From contig JAMXDE010000006.1 in NCBI GenBank assembly GCA_026770025.1, forward strand, positions 2,672,001 through 2,736,000: DNA of 64,000 nt, given 5' to 3'. Positions 1-10,281 of this stretch are shown here, one piece after another. A model generated the notes under the pieces. It made no database searches and was not told the origin of the DNA. It saw only the letters and a list, made by a program, of their open reading frames with translations. Origin of the DNA: Craspedostauros australis. Lineage: Eukaryota; Bacillariophyta; Bacillariophyceae; Mastogloiales; Achnanthaceae. Each line of letters opens with the position of its first letter. Within the stretch, counting starts at the first letter, position 1. A program made the position numbers and the translations under genes.

Positions 1-1161
1 TCATATCACTGCGGATGACCTAAGATCCATGACAAGTCAGATATGTGTTGCATGAACGGAGCAAGGCCCAACTCCAACACAGACAACGTGAACGACCAGA
101 GCAATAGAAAGGTCGATTCCACAGTGGGAGCCGCCAAGACCGACATGCTCTGGAGTATTAAGGTTCAGCATCCCCTGATCGCGCGGCGATGAGCGTGGAG
201 GAGGTGAAGGATCCCGTCTCGGCCATCATCAACCAACGCGTACGATCTATAATAGCCGGTTGTCTCGAACATCGAAGCGAGCTACCTGTACTATTTGTCA
301 CCATCACATCATGTAACTTGTCAAGTGTAATACAAGATGGCATAGCATCATAAGATGCCCCTCTCGAGAGAAGATGGCTGAAAACTGCAAGGCAGCCCAC
401 TCAACGAGCATAACGCATGGTGCCAAGGCACTGCTCTCCACACAACACAACACAACACCTCGGTGTGCAACACTATACATACTCATACAACGCGTTGTCG
501 GCAGCACGAGAGGCGGAAAAGGAGTCTTTGTCGCCATTGTGGTTCTTGTTGCTGTTGTCGTCGTTGTTATCGTCATTGCTATCGTCATTGCTATCGTTTT
601 CGGCGAACGAGAAGAAGAGATTCAAGCTCTCCCAACCGGTTAAAAGAAAAGGAGACGAACTCCTCCATGGGGTGTCGCTCGTTCATCGTGTTCCTGTCTT
701 GTACCTGTCTGACGAAACTCATCGAATGGCAACAATAAGGACTTATTTAGCTCCTCTTGTTGGGTGACGTCATGCGTACACAGTCTGTATGTCATCCGGT
801 GCAATTCGCATTTCGTGATCCGATTGGTCAATGCGAACACTTTGTCTCGCACATCTGCACGTTGGGACAAACGTTGAATTCGAATCGCCAGCAACAACAC
901 CAAGGAGCGCCGTGTGAAGGCAAACAAGGCGACGAACGGGCCGACGATGGAGATCGAGGCATTCGCTGCGCCGCACGAGTACGTGGTATCGGTACGCAGA
1001 TACTGTACCTACGCGTGCGAGAACAGGAACGCACCTGAATCCAACGCCGGAAGCAAGTCGGCATCAACACTGCAAGAAAGGAGAGTGAAGATCGGCACCG
1101 ACGTCACCATCAATACACTCACACCCGTCACACGACCCAAACGCAAACGCAAAGACACATC
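1..1161. other. No assignable gene; upstream region of the first gene
   Basis: No confident gene. On the plus strand a frame at about 19-192 and a second one from an ATG at 189 read like coding sequence for 20-50 codons, so the 3' end of a gene lying left of the window cannot be excluded. On the minus strand a frame open from about 1010 to 640 reads like a short membrane protein, but it has no supported start. The last 100 bases or so are probably the 5' UTR of the gene at 1162. Confidence 0.35.
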
Positions 1162-2098
1162 ATGTCCGGAGTCTACGGCCGAATCTTCGCGGCCACATCG
1201 AAGCGGCTGACGAGCTCCGCCGTGCGCGGATCCTCGATCCCTCCGCAGAGCCTGTGGGCAGTCCCAGGCCTTGTCGGCTTCACCTGGTTCATCTGGCAGG
1301 GATTGACCGATGACATCAAGCAGTCCGTCGGTCTCTACTGGGACCCGCATGCTGTCGTGAAGCGCGTCGAGATGGAGAAGGAGCAACGATTGGCCGCGCG
1401 CGAAGCCGCCAAGCTGGCCGCCAAGGCTCCAAAGCCGTCGATCGAGGAGACCATCGCCGCCGTCGTGGAGCAGGCCGAAGACGAGGAAGACGAGGAAGAA
1501 GAGGAGCAGCAGGCTGAGGAGCCAGTGGTGGAAGAAGAGGAGGAAGAGGCCGCGCCTGCTCCAGCCGCCGAGGTCGAAGCTGGGTCTGGCGATGACGAAG
1601 AGGAGGAAGTCGAGGCTCCCAAGAAGAAGGTCGACGACATGACCATGGAAGAGAAGTGGGCCTACTTCGCCGAAAGGGCCACAAACCCAGGCGACGACGA
1701 TGATGATGACGACGATGACGATGACGTAAGTGTCTATGTTTGTTGGCACATGCTGAATGTCACTCAGTCGGTTCTTCACAACTTGGCCACAACACTCGCG
1801 CAGAGCAGAGCAGACTTTGCCTACCACCCTGCTGCTGATGCCAATGCTACTGCCCATTCTGCTGATGACGACAGCTCCCTGCCTCATACAAGTACTATAT
1901 TCATATGCATGCCTATGCATAACTGTTCCACATGCTCTCCCATCCAACTCACACCTTCACTCTGTCTTTTACACCCACCCGGCCACCTCAATGCATCACA
2001 TTATATGTGCCAACTTCAAATCTGAATACTCCACTGAACTCCTCTCGCTACCACAGGATGATGACGATGATGATGACGACGAAGATGATGACGAGTAG
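1162..2098 (+). CDS. Small acidic-tailed membrane protein, unknown function, two exons
   Basis: Exon 1 is 1162-1725, the intron is 1726-2056 (GTAAGT...CCACAG), and exon 2 is 2057-2098; the product is about 201 residues. An N-terminal region with basic and Ser residues is followed by one hydrophobic segment (about residues 30-47, LWAVPGLVGFTWFIWQGL). Then come a short Ala/Lys/Glu helix-like part and a long Glu/Asp tail. The start is the first ATG, in a good A-rich context after a pyrimidine-poor leader. The splice joins two runs of Asp codons in phase 0, giving an uninterrupted poly-acidic C-terminus ending DDE. A single-pass membrane protein, possibly organellar, is an inference from composition; I recognise no family. 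Confidence 0.75.
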
Positions 2099-2571
2099 AT
2101 GCATTTCGCTTTTCTTCGCGGATTGGGCGCTCACCAGTACTCACATTGCGAGTCTAGCCCAATAATTGTATGGTAAAAGAAGCATTCGAACCAACCAGCA
2201 GGGCTGGAAGCGATGCCGCATGCGCATACCATACCATACTACTCTACTCTAGAGTACGTATAGCACCATTACACTGCGATGCATTGCAACCAATCGGGCG
2301 ATGGAGCACGGTCCAATCAATTCGCCGCCGTAACATCAGCATAGCTATTGGGTTTGATGTGCCGCACTGGTGTCATTTGACTGCATCCAATCATCTCGTG
2401 TCTGTAGCGACACTCAACAGAGCACATGTCACTCCATTAATTAGGTACACCCGACGAATGACTAGAATAGAGTAGTGGAACTTTACGACTATGAGTAGAG
2501 CGGACGCCACAGCTGCCGCGCGCCAGCGTCAACCTCCAGCTTGCCAATTGGATGCTCCCAAGCCAAAGCGC
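2099..2571. other. Convergent intergenic region
   Basis: This 473-bp gap lies between two genes that end towards each other. It contains a short ATACC-rich stretch near 2226-2240 but no gene, RNA or clear repeat that I can support. Confidence 0.5.
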
Positions 2572-5500
2572 TCATGAGAACGGATTGGAAGTGAACTGGT
2601 TTGGAACCTCGGCTTCATTTGAGTTCCCCGACAGGTACGTGTTTGGGATGGTCATCTTGGGCTGCTCATCTGTCAAGTATCGGAATGTGGCGCTGCCGTC
2701 GTCACCTTCCGCGCTGTTGTTGGTGAGGTTGCCGCTGTGATTCCCGAATGCAACCATGCCCTCACCATTTCTAGTTGCTGGCGATGCAGACATGGTAGGC
2801 GTTGAGGTATCACGTCGAAAGCGTTTGGAATCAGGTGCAGATGTCGTGGACACTGGGGGGAGGCCCATCTGCTGCGACTGCATCGATGACGAGGAGGAGG
2901 TCGGTGCCCCGAAGCCATTGCCGAAGAACTGCTGAATACCCGTGAAGAAATCACGCGCTGTCCGTTGGCCGGCACTCTGATCTTCCTCCGCGAATGTCTG
3001 CAGGTACGTGTCCATGTCCACCCTGACATTGTTGGGCATTCGCTTGGAGCCGGACAGCGAGTTGGGTGTGTTGTTTGATGAATTGGACGCCACCGAGGCA
3101 CTGGATGACATCGGTGCTGCAGAATCGGTTGAGTTTGGCATCTTGACAGCGGGATCCTGATGTTGGAGCATCAGCTGTTTCTGCTTCTCTTGCTGTCTCT
3201 TGTTCTGGGCAGAAACGACTGCCCTGCGGTTCCGGAATCCGTGCGATATCTTGTCCCTCGCCGCGGAATCGCTCACCACGACCCACGACGCCCCGTCCTG
3301 CTTCAGAAAGCGTCCCCCCGAAGCCTTCACGACCTGCACGATCTCCTTCGTGAGCGCTGTCTTTTCGAGCTTTTTGGACATGTCGTACTTCTGTCGGTTG
3401 GTTTCGATGAGATGAGAGTAGCGCAAGTTTCCAGGGTGTTCCTGGAACGGCCGGCCGCGACCCAGGAGAACATCATTCGTTCCTGGCACAACCACTCGTG
3501 AGCCCTCTTTGGTTTGTGCCTCTGCACCCGCTGCGCCGACAAGATTGCTTTGTGTGATACTGCCCATCACCATTGATTTGGTTTGCCCATTCAGTATGGT
3601 GCCGCTGATGATATTCTGCTGAAGCTGCAACTGCTCTGCCTGCTGCTGCATCGGCAACGCAGACATCATGGAAGTTACAGGATCGGCCAGCGATTGATCC
3701 ACATGTGGCAGATTGTTGCGCATGTTCGCCAAGTTGAGGGGTGTTTGCATGTTCGATTCGCTGGTGGTCCCGCAGATTGTGGAGAAACTAATTGCTGTTT
3801 GTGCTCCTGCTCCTGCTCTTCCTCGCGTTTGTGTCGACGTGGCTGACTGCATCGATGGACCGGCGGCGTTTTCTTCGGCATCGTAATGGGCGTCTGTGAG
3901 CTCCCGGTGGTCGCACCACATGTGGTGGCTGTTGAGATTGATGATCCCATCGGCATTGACGGGAAGTATGGCATCGGAGATGCCGAACGTCATCAGCTTG
4001 TAGATGCACTCCATATGTGTTCCGAAATGAGGCCTGAATCGTGTGCGTGTGTGCTTGTCGAACATGGTCAGCGATAGTAGCAATCTCAGATTTGCATTGT
4101 CGTAGCAGTAATGCAGTGCCACAAGCCGGTATGGCAGATATCCAAAGAGGCGCCCGTTCTTCCACGCTGCGACGTGGTCGATCGAGCGATTTGCGACATT
4201 GTACGCGATGGTCACTATGCCACGCTGCTGCGTCGACACGTCCTCCAGCGCAGCCATCGTAATGTAGTAGATAGCACGGAGCTTTCAAATATTGGTTGAG
4301 TGGAGCAGATTGATACGGTTTTGTTTGGAGTGGGGGTGAATTGCATGGAATTGCATGGAGTTGGGTTGGGTTGAGTTGGATCATGGCAGAGAACGGCAGT
4401 TCGGTACGTGATCAGATCGTGTCGTGTTGAAGCGAAACGAAGCCAACCAGATCATGGCGTGTACCATAAAGGGATGGACACGGTGATTTTCGAACATGTA
4501 GCATGAAGGAAACGGCACCATCGCATAGAGTCGAGTCGAGGATAGCGTAATGCAACAAATTTTGGCATCGTACAGCACAGAGGCATCGTGAGCGGTCAGC
4601 GAGATGCGTTTGGGCATTGTATGTTCTGTTGCTGCTTCAGGATCATACCAGATTTGCCTCCGTCGCACTGTAGTGGCCTCGCCATCGTTGCTTCCTCCAA
4701 TGAAAAGCTTCGCGTGTTCTCATTCCGCAGCGCTTGCCATTCGACCGGATACAGTTTGCGATTTGCAATGCAATCTCTCCGCGTCTTCGTCAACACTCAT
4801 CACGATAACACACCCGCTAAGTCTTCGTTCTCAGAAGCAGAATCCGCTATCAGGCCGCGTGCCAAGCATTCGTGCAGGTGGAGCATGGCAGTAGAGTAGA
4901 GTGGAGCAGAGTACGTACATTTGCGTTGGTGTGCTGTTGTTTTCCCCTAATGCCAGGGAAGATGACCAGGATGACTCGTCCCGCCCGATCCCGTCCAGGC
5001 AGCAGTTGCAGATATCCACTCCTCAATGTGGCACGGTCCTCATCCGTCAAGTCGCTGTATCGCACGGAACGGCACAAGCAATGCACGCCGAATAGGTCCA
5101 GCTTGGCCCTCAGGAATCCGAACAACCGTGATGCTGCTCTCGAGACATCGAATGCCTCCGACCGCAGGAATAGCAGGAGAAAAGATTGCGATGTGACGTA
5201 GGACGCGTCGATTTGGCATGCCAGCTGAAACGCGTACGTCGCATGTTTGCTGTCGACCGGCACGTTCCACTCGTAGGTACCAAAATCACTGGCGCCGCTC
5301 GTTCCGTCGCATGGACTGTCCCGACCTCTCGTCGGCTTTGTGGTAGAAGTGGAGCGGGATGCTTTTTGCACTTGCCTGTCGATTTCTACTCGCAGCAGAT
5401 CGCACTGCTGCGGGATGAAGTCTGGTGATTTGTTTTCCTGGATGAGATCTGCGACACCGTGGATGTCGTACAGCACTTGATCGCGTTCCTTCGTGGTGAG

Positions 5501-5731
5501 TTGCGAGAATTCCTTCGCAAACAACGCATCTGAATCCTCGACACTGACAGCGTTGAGCTGATTTCTGGTCGACGCAGCCTCTGTCGAATTCGTGGCAAAA
5601 GTGAATGATGCATCGGTCCCCAATTGGTGATGTTGCGCCGCGTTGCTGGTTGACGGGCTGCTTGTCGTCGCGAGAGGTTGCAGCGCCGTCGCATCATTAC
5701 CATTCCTCGCATTTGAGCTGAAAGCGTTCAT
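2572..5731 (-). CDS. CRAL-TRIO-like plus DUF6824 domain protein, two exons
   Basis: Exon 1 is 5731-4919 and exon 2 is 4281-2572. The intron 4918-4282 (GTACGT...AAAG, 637 bp) joins in phase 0 to give HTNAN-LRAIYYITM. The product is about 840 residues. Residues about 78-390 (LTTKERDQVLYDIHG; FLRSEAFDVSRAASRLFGFL; DRAGRVILVIF; then RFRPHFGTHMECIYKLMTFG in exon 2) match a CRAL-TRIO/Sec14-like pattern that I recall from diatom proteins. Residues about 537-624 are a DUF6824 domain (NDVLLGRGRPFQEHPGN; GGRFLKQDGASWVVV; DKISHGFRNRR). This domain is typical of diatoms and often annotated as a possible nucleic-acid-binding module. The rest is Gln/Ser/Asn-rich. An in-frame ATG at 5869 would add 46 residues; I chose 5731 because the extra part looks like leader sequence. 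Function unknown. Confidence 0.8.
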
Positions 5732-6774
5732 CGTACGGGTCCTCAATTGTCGATGGTGTTGCTGCTCCCGCTGTTTTCTGTTTTGTACCAATTGGCGTAC
5801 CGGTGCGTGTTCGTCGATGTGGGAACCTTTCCTTTCTCGATGAGCATTGACATCGAAACAAGCATACACTGATTCTCAACAGTGTCTCCGATGCGAATCC
5901 TTGAACCAAGACGCCGAAGATGTGTGCCCAGACACTCGTAGCACGGCAAGAGTATGGTACCAAGCAAGAGGCGACGTGGCCGCAGTACTCTTTTCTTTGT
6001 GTGATGTACGGTAGGAGTAGGGTTCCTAATACTCACACACGTACGCGTACTCGTAGGTATAGCAATGTGCTATTGTGTGACGAGTGAGCAATGGTGCGTA
6101 CAAGTATGTGTGGTATGGTGTGAAACGTGGTGGAAAGGGACGTTTGCGTACAGCACATTCAGGTGGCCAACCACCAGAAAATGGAGGAAACCGCGACAGG
6201 TTTGATGTTGGGATTGGATGTGCCCAAATCCGAATGCGAAGCACAAATAGTCGCCAAACCACACATACCAGTTGGCCCAGTGATGGAGTGTTTGTTCCAC
6301 GGCATGTGAGTATTCGTGTGGCGTCATACATAAGAGATGGTCGCCATGCAAACGTTTGGATGAGAGAATGACGTAGGATAACGAGACCAGATACGATAAA
6401 GATGGAAAGAAAAAAGAAAGAACAGGATAACTGAATGAGATACCATTGGGAGGAGGGCGATGCCGCGAGGAACAAGCGGGCAAAACGAGAACTTTTTGAT
6501 GATGTGCATCTTGTGCGTGGTTGGCCGAAGTGCTTGTCTGGGGCGCTGGTATGCAGCCGCGAAGCATGTCTGGATAGTGACGGTGACGGGCTGCTGCGGG
6601 AGTGAGGCCTTCAGTGCACATGTCCTCTCCAGTGCTCTCCCACGGAAAGCAATGATGTTGTTTCCGCAAATCTGATCCATGCCGCGGTGCTGGCACACTC
6701 AGTTGTTCCTCTTTCGGATTCGTCCAAGCCTTCACAGAAACGCAAGCTTCGGAGATGAGTTGCTGTCCAGACAT

Positions 6775-6803
6775 GTATGGTATGGTATGGTGTGGTATGG
6801 TAC
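6775..6803. repeat. TATGG pentanucleotide repeat
   Basis: A short tandem array of TATGG/TGTGG units ending in GGTACC. Related ATACC or TATGG strings recur elsewhere in intergenic DNA of the window (near 2230 and 38515). Confidence 0.7.
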
Positions 6804-7721
6804 CATAATCAGTGAAGCCCCGCTCTCCCTTCCCAAGCAGCGCAACCGCGGTTTCAGACCCAAGCGACGTCTCGTTCCCAGCGCTCTGTCTGGCTATGGT
6901 CGGAGCATTGGGCTGGTCTGGTCGTAGCTCTCGGCGCGATGCGTTGCATTTCGTCGGGCCTGGACTCGCGAGTACTCTCTTCAAAGTGGTTCTGCCGTGT
7001 GCCTTGATGTATCTTCGCTTGTTTGGGAAATTGGTTGCAACCGCCGGGGGTCATCGTTCGTGCTGTGCCATCCTCGTATCCAAGCCCCAATTCCATCACC
7101 GTTCGCACAATCTCTCACCCTTCATCCTCTACTTCTTGCGTATCGGTATGAAGGTGGGCCACCCTGCGCGATGGCTTCTGATCTCCGACCTCTGTCAGCC
7201 ATTGAAGCGTGTTCGCACGTGGCGGCCATGGCGAGGATGGACTGGACGACTTTGATGGGTGCGCGGTACCAATGCCATCATCGATGCGCGCCATTATCAC
7301 GCGGCCATCGCCGTCACCAAGAGCACTGCCATCATTATCCAAAGGATTCAAACGCTTCAAAGCAACAACACAATCAGCACATGCGTTCCCAGCACCGACC
7401 CCATGACGTACCACGTGACCCTCTGCGCACTGTCGTTCGCTTTCCTCTCTCCGAGTTCAGCCCAAGAGATGAGACTTTGCAACGCCCGCCACCAAGAAGC
7501 TTGTGTCGTGTTCTGCTCCTGCTCCTGCTCTCCCAAACTTTGCTTCCACTAGACTCGCTTGGTTGGTTCTTTGAATCCTTTTCGGCTCCTGCACAGGCTG
7601 TGTGTGACCAACGGTGTTGGTACGAGTGTGGCGATCTTGGTATTAGTATGCGGTTCCGGAGATGTGAAGGGGAGGAAGGGACCAACCAGGCGGTCGTCAG
7701 CATCAGGGGACGAGCAGTTTT

Positions 7722-7806
7722 CTTGTTTACTTGTTTGCTTGCTTGCTTGCTTGTTTGTTTTGCTTGCTTCCTTGTTTGTTTTGCTTGCTTCCTTGTTTGT
7801 GTTCCT
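7722..7806. repeat. TTGY-rich tandem repeat
   Basis: Tetranucleotide units TTGC, TTGT and TTCC form a low-complexity tract. It contains two copies of a 23-bp unit (TTTTGCTTGCTTCCTTGTTTG type) near 7757-7802. It creates artificial Leu/Cys-rich frames on the plus strand. Confidence 0.75.
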
Positions 7807-9182
7807 TTTGTTGTGCCTTTGCTGTCATGTCAAGTGTCAAGTACTGTAACTGCATGGATTTGGTCGTGTTCCAACTGTGCATCAACAACCACATTCTTAC
7901 TGCCAGAAAAACAGGACTACGCCTACGGTCGTACCTTGTGGCTGGTGAGTTACGAGCACAAGTACGGTTCAAGTACGGATAATTACGAATGCAAGCACCA
8001 TCCTGGGAAATAACGTGAAAAGCAGCGACAAACTGGGAAAAAACATCTTAAGTACAAGGCTGGGGAGTATGATGCCCAATTATACCCTACTCGTACGCAA
8101 CCTTGCATCCTTGGTCTATTCGTGTGCACATATCGGATTTGTCACGCCAAGAATGTCATCAACCTCGCCGAATTTGCCTTCGCCAGATGACTTTATCGAT
8201 GTCCGAGTAGTCTTCAGTTGATACAAATGAAGGAGGCCACGAAATCGCAATTTCCTGCCACAGTGCATGTGGGTGTGGCTTGTATGAACACTTTGGACAT
8301 CCGTGTCCACATCCAGATAAGCCCCATCTTCCGACTTCTCCCATTCAGCAACAAGTCTTTTTCGCCTTAACGGCGAAGAAGCAACACTTCCACCACAATT
8401 CGGCGAACCGATCTGATGGGCGAACAGACCAAGAACGACCACTTCACACCTTCAGTCTTTAGTTTCGTAGACAGGCGCACGTGTATAGAAAAACACGTCG
8501 ACTCAGACCAGAGATGGAAAATGGAGACTCTGCACGACAAGAGTGCGAGTTGACTTGCCTTCAAGATGCTCTGGGTGTGAGCACTGTTGCTAGTACCACT
8601 CATACGAGTATGGTATGCCAGCGTGCTGTTCAGCATCGCCGTTGCTGTGTTGTCCCAGTCAGCGATAAATAATAGAAATTGAATTCCTTGGTCATTGTTC
8701 CATTCATATTTGTTCGCAGTCCGCGTGCGCAATAGTCCTCGAGTACTCTGCGCTGAGAACATGGCTCTCTGGCGGTTCTGCTGCGGTGACCTTTCCACGA
8801 GGTTGACGTAGTAGTGCATCCTTTCTACTTCGCGCATTGAAGGATGTTTGGTGGCTCCTACTTTTGGATGCAACGGTTTGGTAGCACCCCATGAACACGA
8901 CATGTGCGATTGGCAGCTGGTTGGCATCGCTGCTTGTGATGGGATCCATCTGCTGGGCGTTCCATCTTGCCCAATCTCAACGCATCGGATGCTTGATGGA
9001 CTCGTGTTGGCAGTCGTGCATTGTGCAGCAAGCAAAGAGATAGCGCTGGTGTTGATGTGCCCGTTCTTTCCATGACGAAAGTCATCAGAAAACTTCGCAG
9101 TTCTCGCAGTTCCCGCAATCTCGCTGCAGATATCCCTCTTGCTGCCGCATCCCGTCGTCGCTGCATCGCATTCGTGATCTCC

Positions 9183-9198
9183 CTCTCTCTCTCTCTCT
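9183..9198. repeat. CT dinucleotide tract
   Basis: Eight CT units in a pyrimidine-rich stretch, about 360 bp upstream of the DUF3067 start codon. Confidence 0.8.
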
Positions 9199-9837
9199 GC
9201 GTCTTTCTTTCTCCTGGGCACGAGGACTGACCCGCTTGTACACACCCAACAAATCACAACACGAAAGAACTTTGGGAACAGATTTCGCCTTTTTCTAATC
9301 ACGTTTTCGATTCAATCGTGAATGAGCGTCTTGGTCAGAAATCAAGATTCCAAATCCCCGAAACGCAAAACACGACAAGCAGGACAGACACATCCTCTGT
9401 CATCCACCATCTGCCAAACCACTGCACCCGCGTATTGACATACGCGTACGAGCGCCGTAGATCCTCTGCCAACAAATTACTCACGTACTCTGCCTCATCC
9501 ACTATTATACTTCTACCAAACGAATCGTCACACCACGTGAGGAAAGGAGTACGAACATGAAACAGCAACAGCAGCACCACCATGCAAGACGAATGAACGG
9601 ATCACAAGTGAAGGACTCCTGCAGAAGTCATGCAAGAAGAGGCAGCAACCGAACTCGCGTTCCTGGCCGAGCATCTTCTGCTTTGCCATCACGCTGGCTG
9701 CTTCTCTGTATCCTGTGCATCACCCGCTCGATGACGCTGCAGTCCAATGCCGCGATCGCCGTCGATGCTGCTGCCTTCTCACCCATCCGACCATCACCAC
9801 AAAGACGGGTGGTTGCAAGAATGCGAAGGTACAACTG

Positions 9838-9842
9838 GATCG
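9838..9842. repeat. Target site duplication, left copy (GATCG)
   Basis: GATCG stands immediately before the TG of the left LTR and is repeated immediately after the CA of the right LTR at 16647-16651. A 5-bp duplication is standard for copia integrases. Confidence 0.95.
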
Positions 9843-10272
9843 TGTTGTTTCCCAGCAGTGGACTCGCCTGGTTTGGACGAGGACGCTGCTTGGCTCTGGT
9901 GACAACTAGCAACTTAGGAATGCATTGTAACTGTGTTGCTAATTGTGAGTGTAATTATGTATGGATGTTGCTTCATTGAGTTGCTTGGCATTCGCGTTGC
10001 TATCTGAAGTTTCTCCTCTTTTGGTTTGAATGTATCGTGCATCCGTGTCATTGGTAGGCAGGACCGTTTGAACCAATCATGCCTCTCTTCCAGGATCCGA
10101 TTTGAAGTAGTATACTGTGCGGGGCGGTAGAGCTATGCTTCTGGGATCCTTCTCAGTCTCGGATACGATCGTGTCACATGTCTGACTCTCGGATACCTTC
10201 GAGTCGATCGATTCGTGTCTTGGATACCAACTGAGTCCCGTATGTGATTCTCGGATACCATATTATCCCACA
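9843..10272 (-). repeat. 3' LTR (left copy)
   Basis: 430 bp, starting TGTTGTTTCCC and ending TTATCCCACA on the plus strand. It reads TGTGGGATAA...GGGAAACAACA in the element's own sense, and is identical by eye to 16217-16646. The U3 side carries four copies of a GTATCCGAGA-type motif at 30-31 bp spacing. Confidence 0.96.
10157..10258 (-). promoter_or_regulatory. Four phased U3 repeats, possible LTR enhancer
   Basis: On the plus strand TCTCGGATAC occurs at 10157-10166, 10187-10196 and 10249-10258, with a one-base variant TCTTGGATAC at 10218-10227. The spacing is 30, 31 and 31 bp, close to three helical turns. The same array lies at 16531-16632 in the other LTR. Its place at the start of the LTR in element sense corresponds to U3, where LTR enhancers usually lie. 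The enhancer role is an inference. Confidence 0.55.
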
Positions 10273-10279
10273 CTCCCTC
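10273..10279 (-). other. Polypurine tract next to the 3' LTR
   Basis: GAGGGAG in element sense directly abuts the first base of the 3' LTR and lies just after the pol stop codon (10282-10284). Position and composition fit the plus-strand priming site. It is short. Confidence 0.6.
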
Positions 10280-10281
10280 GT

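Larger units (their letters stand above)
5732..9556. other. Long region without a convincing gene
   Basis: About 3.8 kb. Several frames are open for 270-340 codons on either strand, but their composition (His/Arg/Cys/Leu-rich, no domain, runs made by simple repeats) looks non-coding and they overlap each other. The region holds TATGG, TTGY and CT simple repeats. I can support no gene here. Short exons of an unrecognised spliced gene remain possible, for example on the minus strand around 7100-7700. Confidence 0.45.

Noticed and set aside
640-1012. Minus-strand frame reading like a small membrane protein
   Set aside because: Some segments look plausible and an acceptor-like CAG precedes it, but there is no start exon, no homology that I recognise, and an equally long plus frame overlaps it.
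1009-1947. 312-codon minus-strand frame
   Set aside because: It is the antisense of the Asp/Glu-rich first gene; the runs of Ser/Leu/Val come from the opposite strand's acidic codons.
6070-6984. 304-codon minus-strand frame
   Set aside because: His/Pro/Arg-rich composition, no domain, and it crosses the TATGG repeat.
6997-8013. 338-codon plus-strand frame
   Set aside because: Its hydrophobic part is made by the TTGY simple repeat; the rest has no protein-like pattern.
8367-9302. 311-codon minus-strand frame
   Set aside because: No domain, odd composition, and no neighbouring exon; the length is possible by chance in this GC range.
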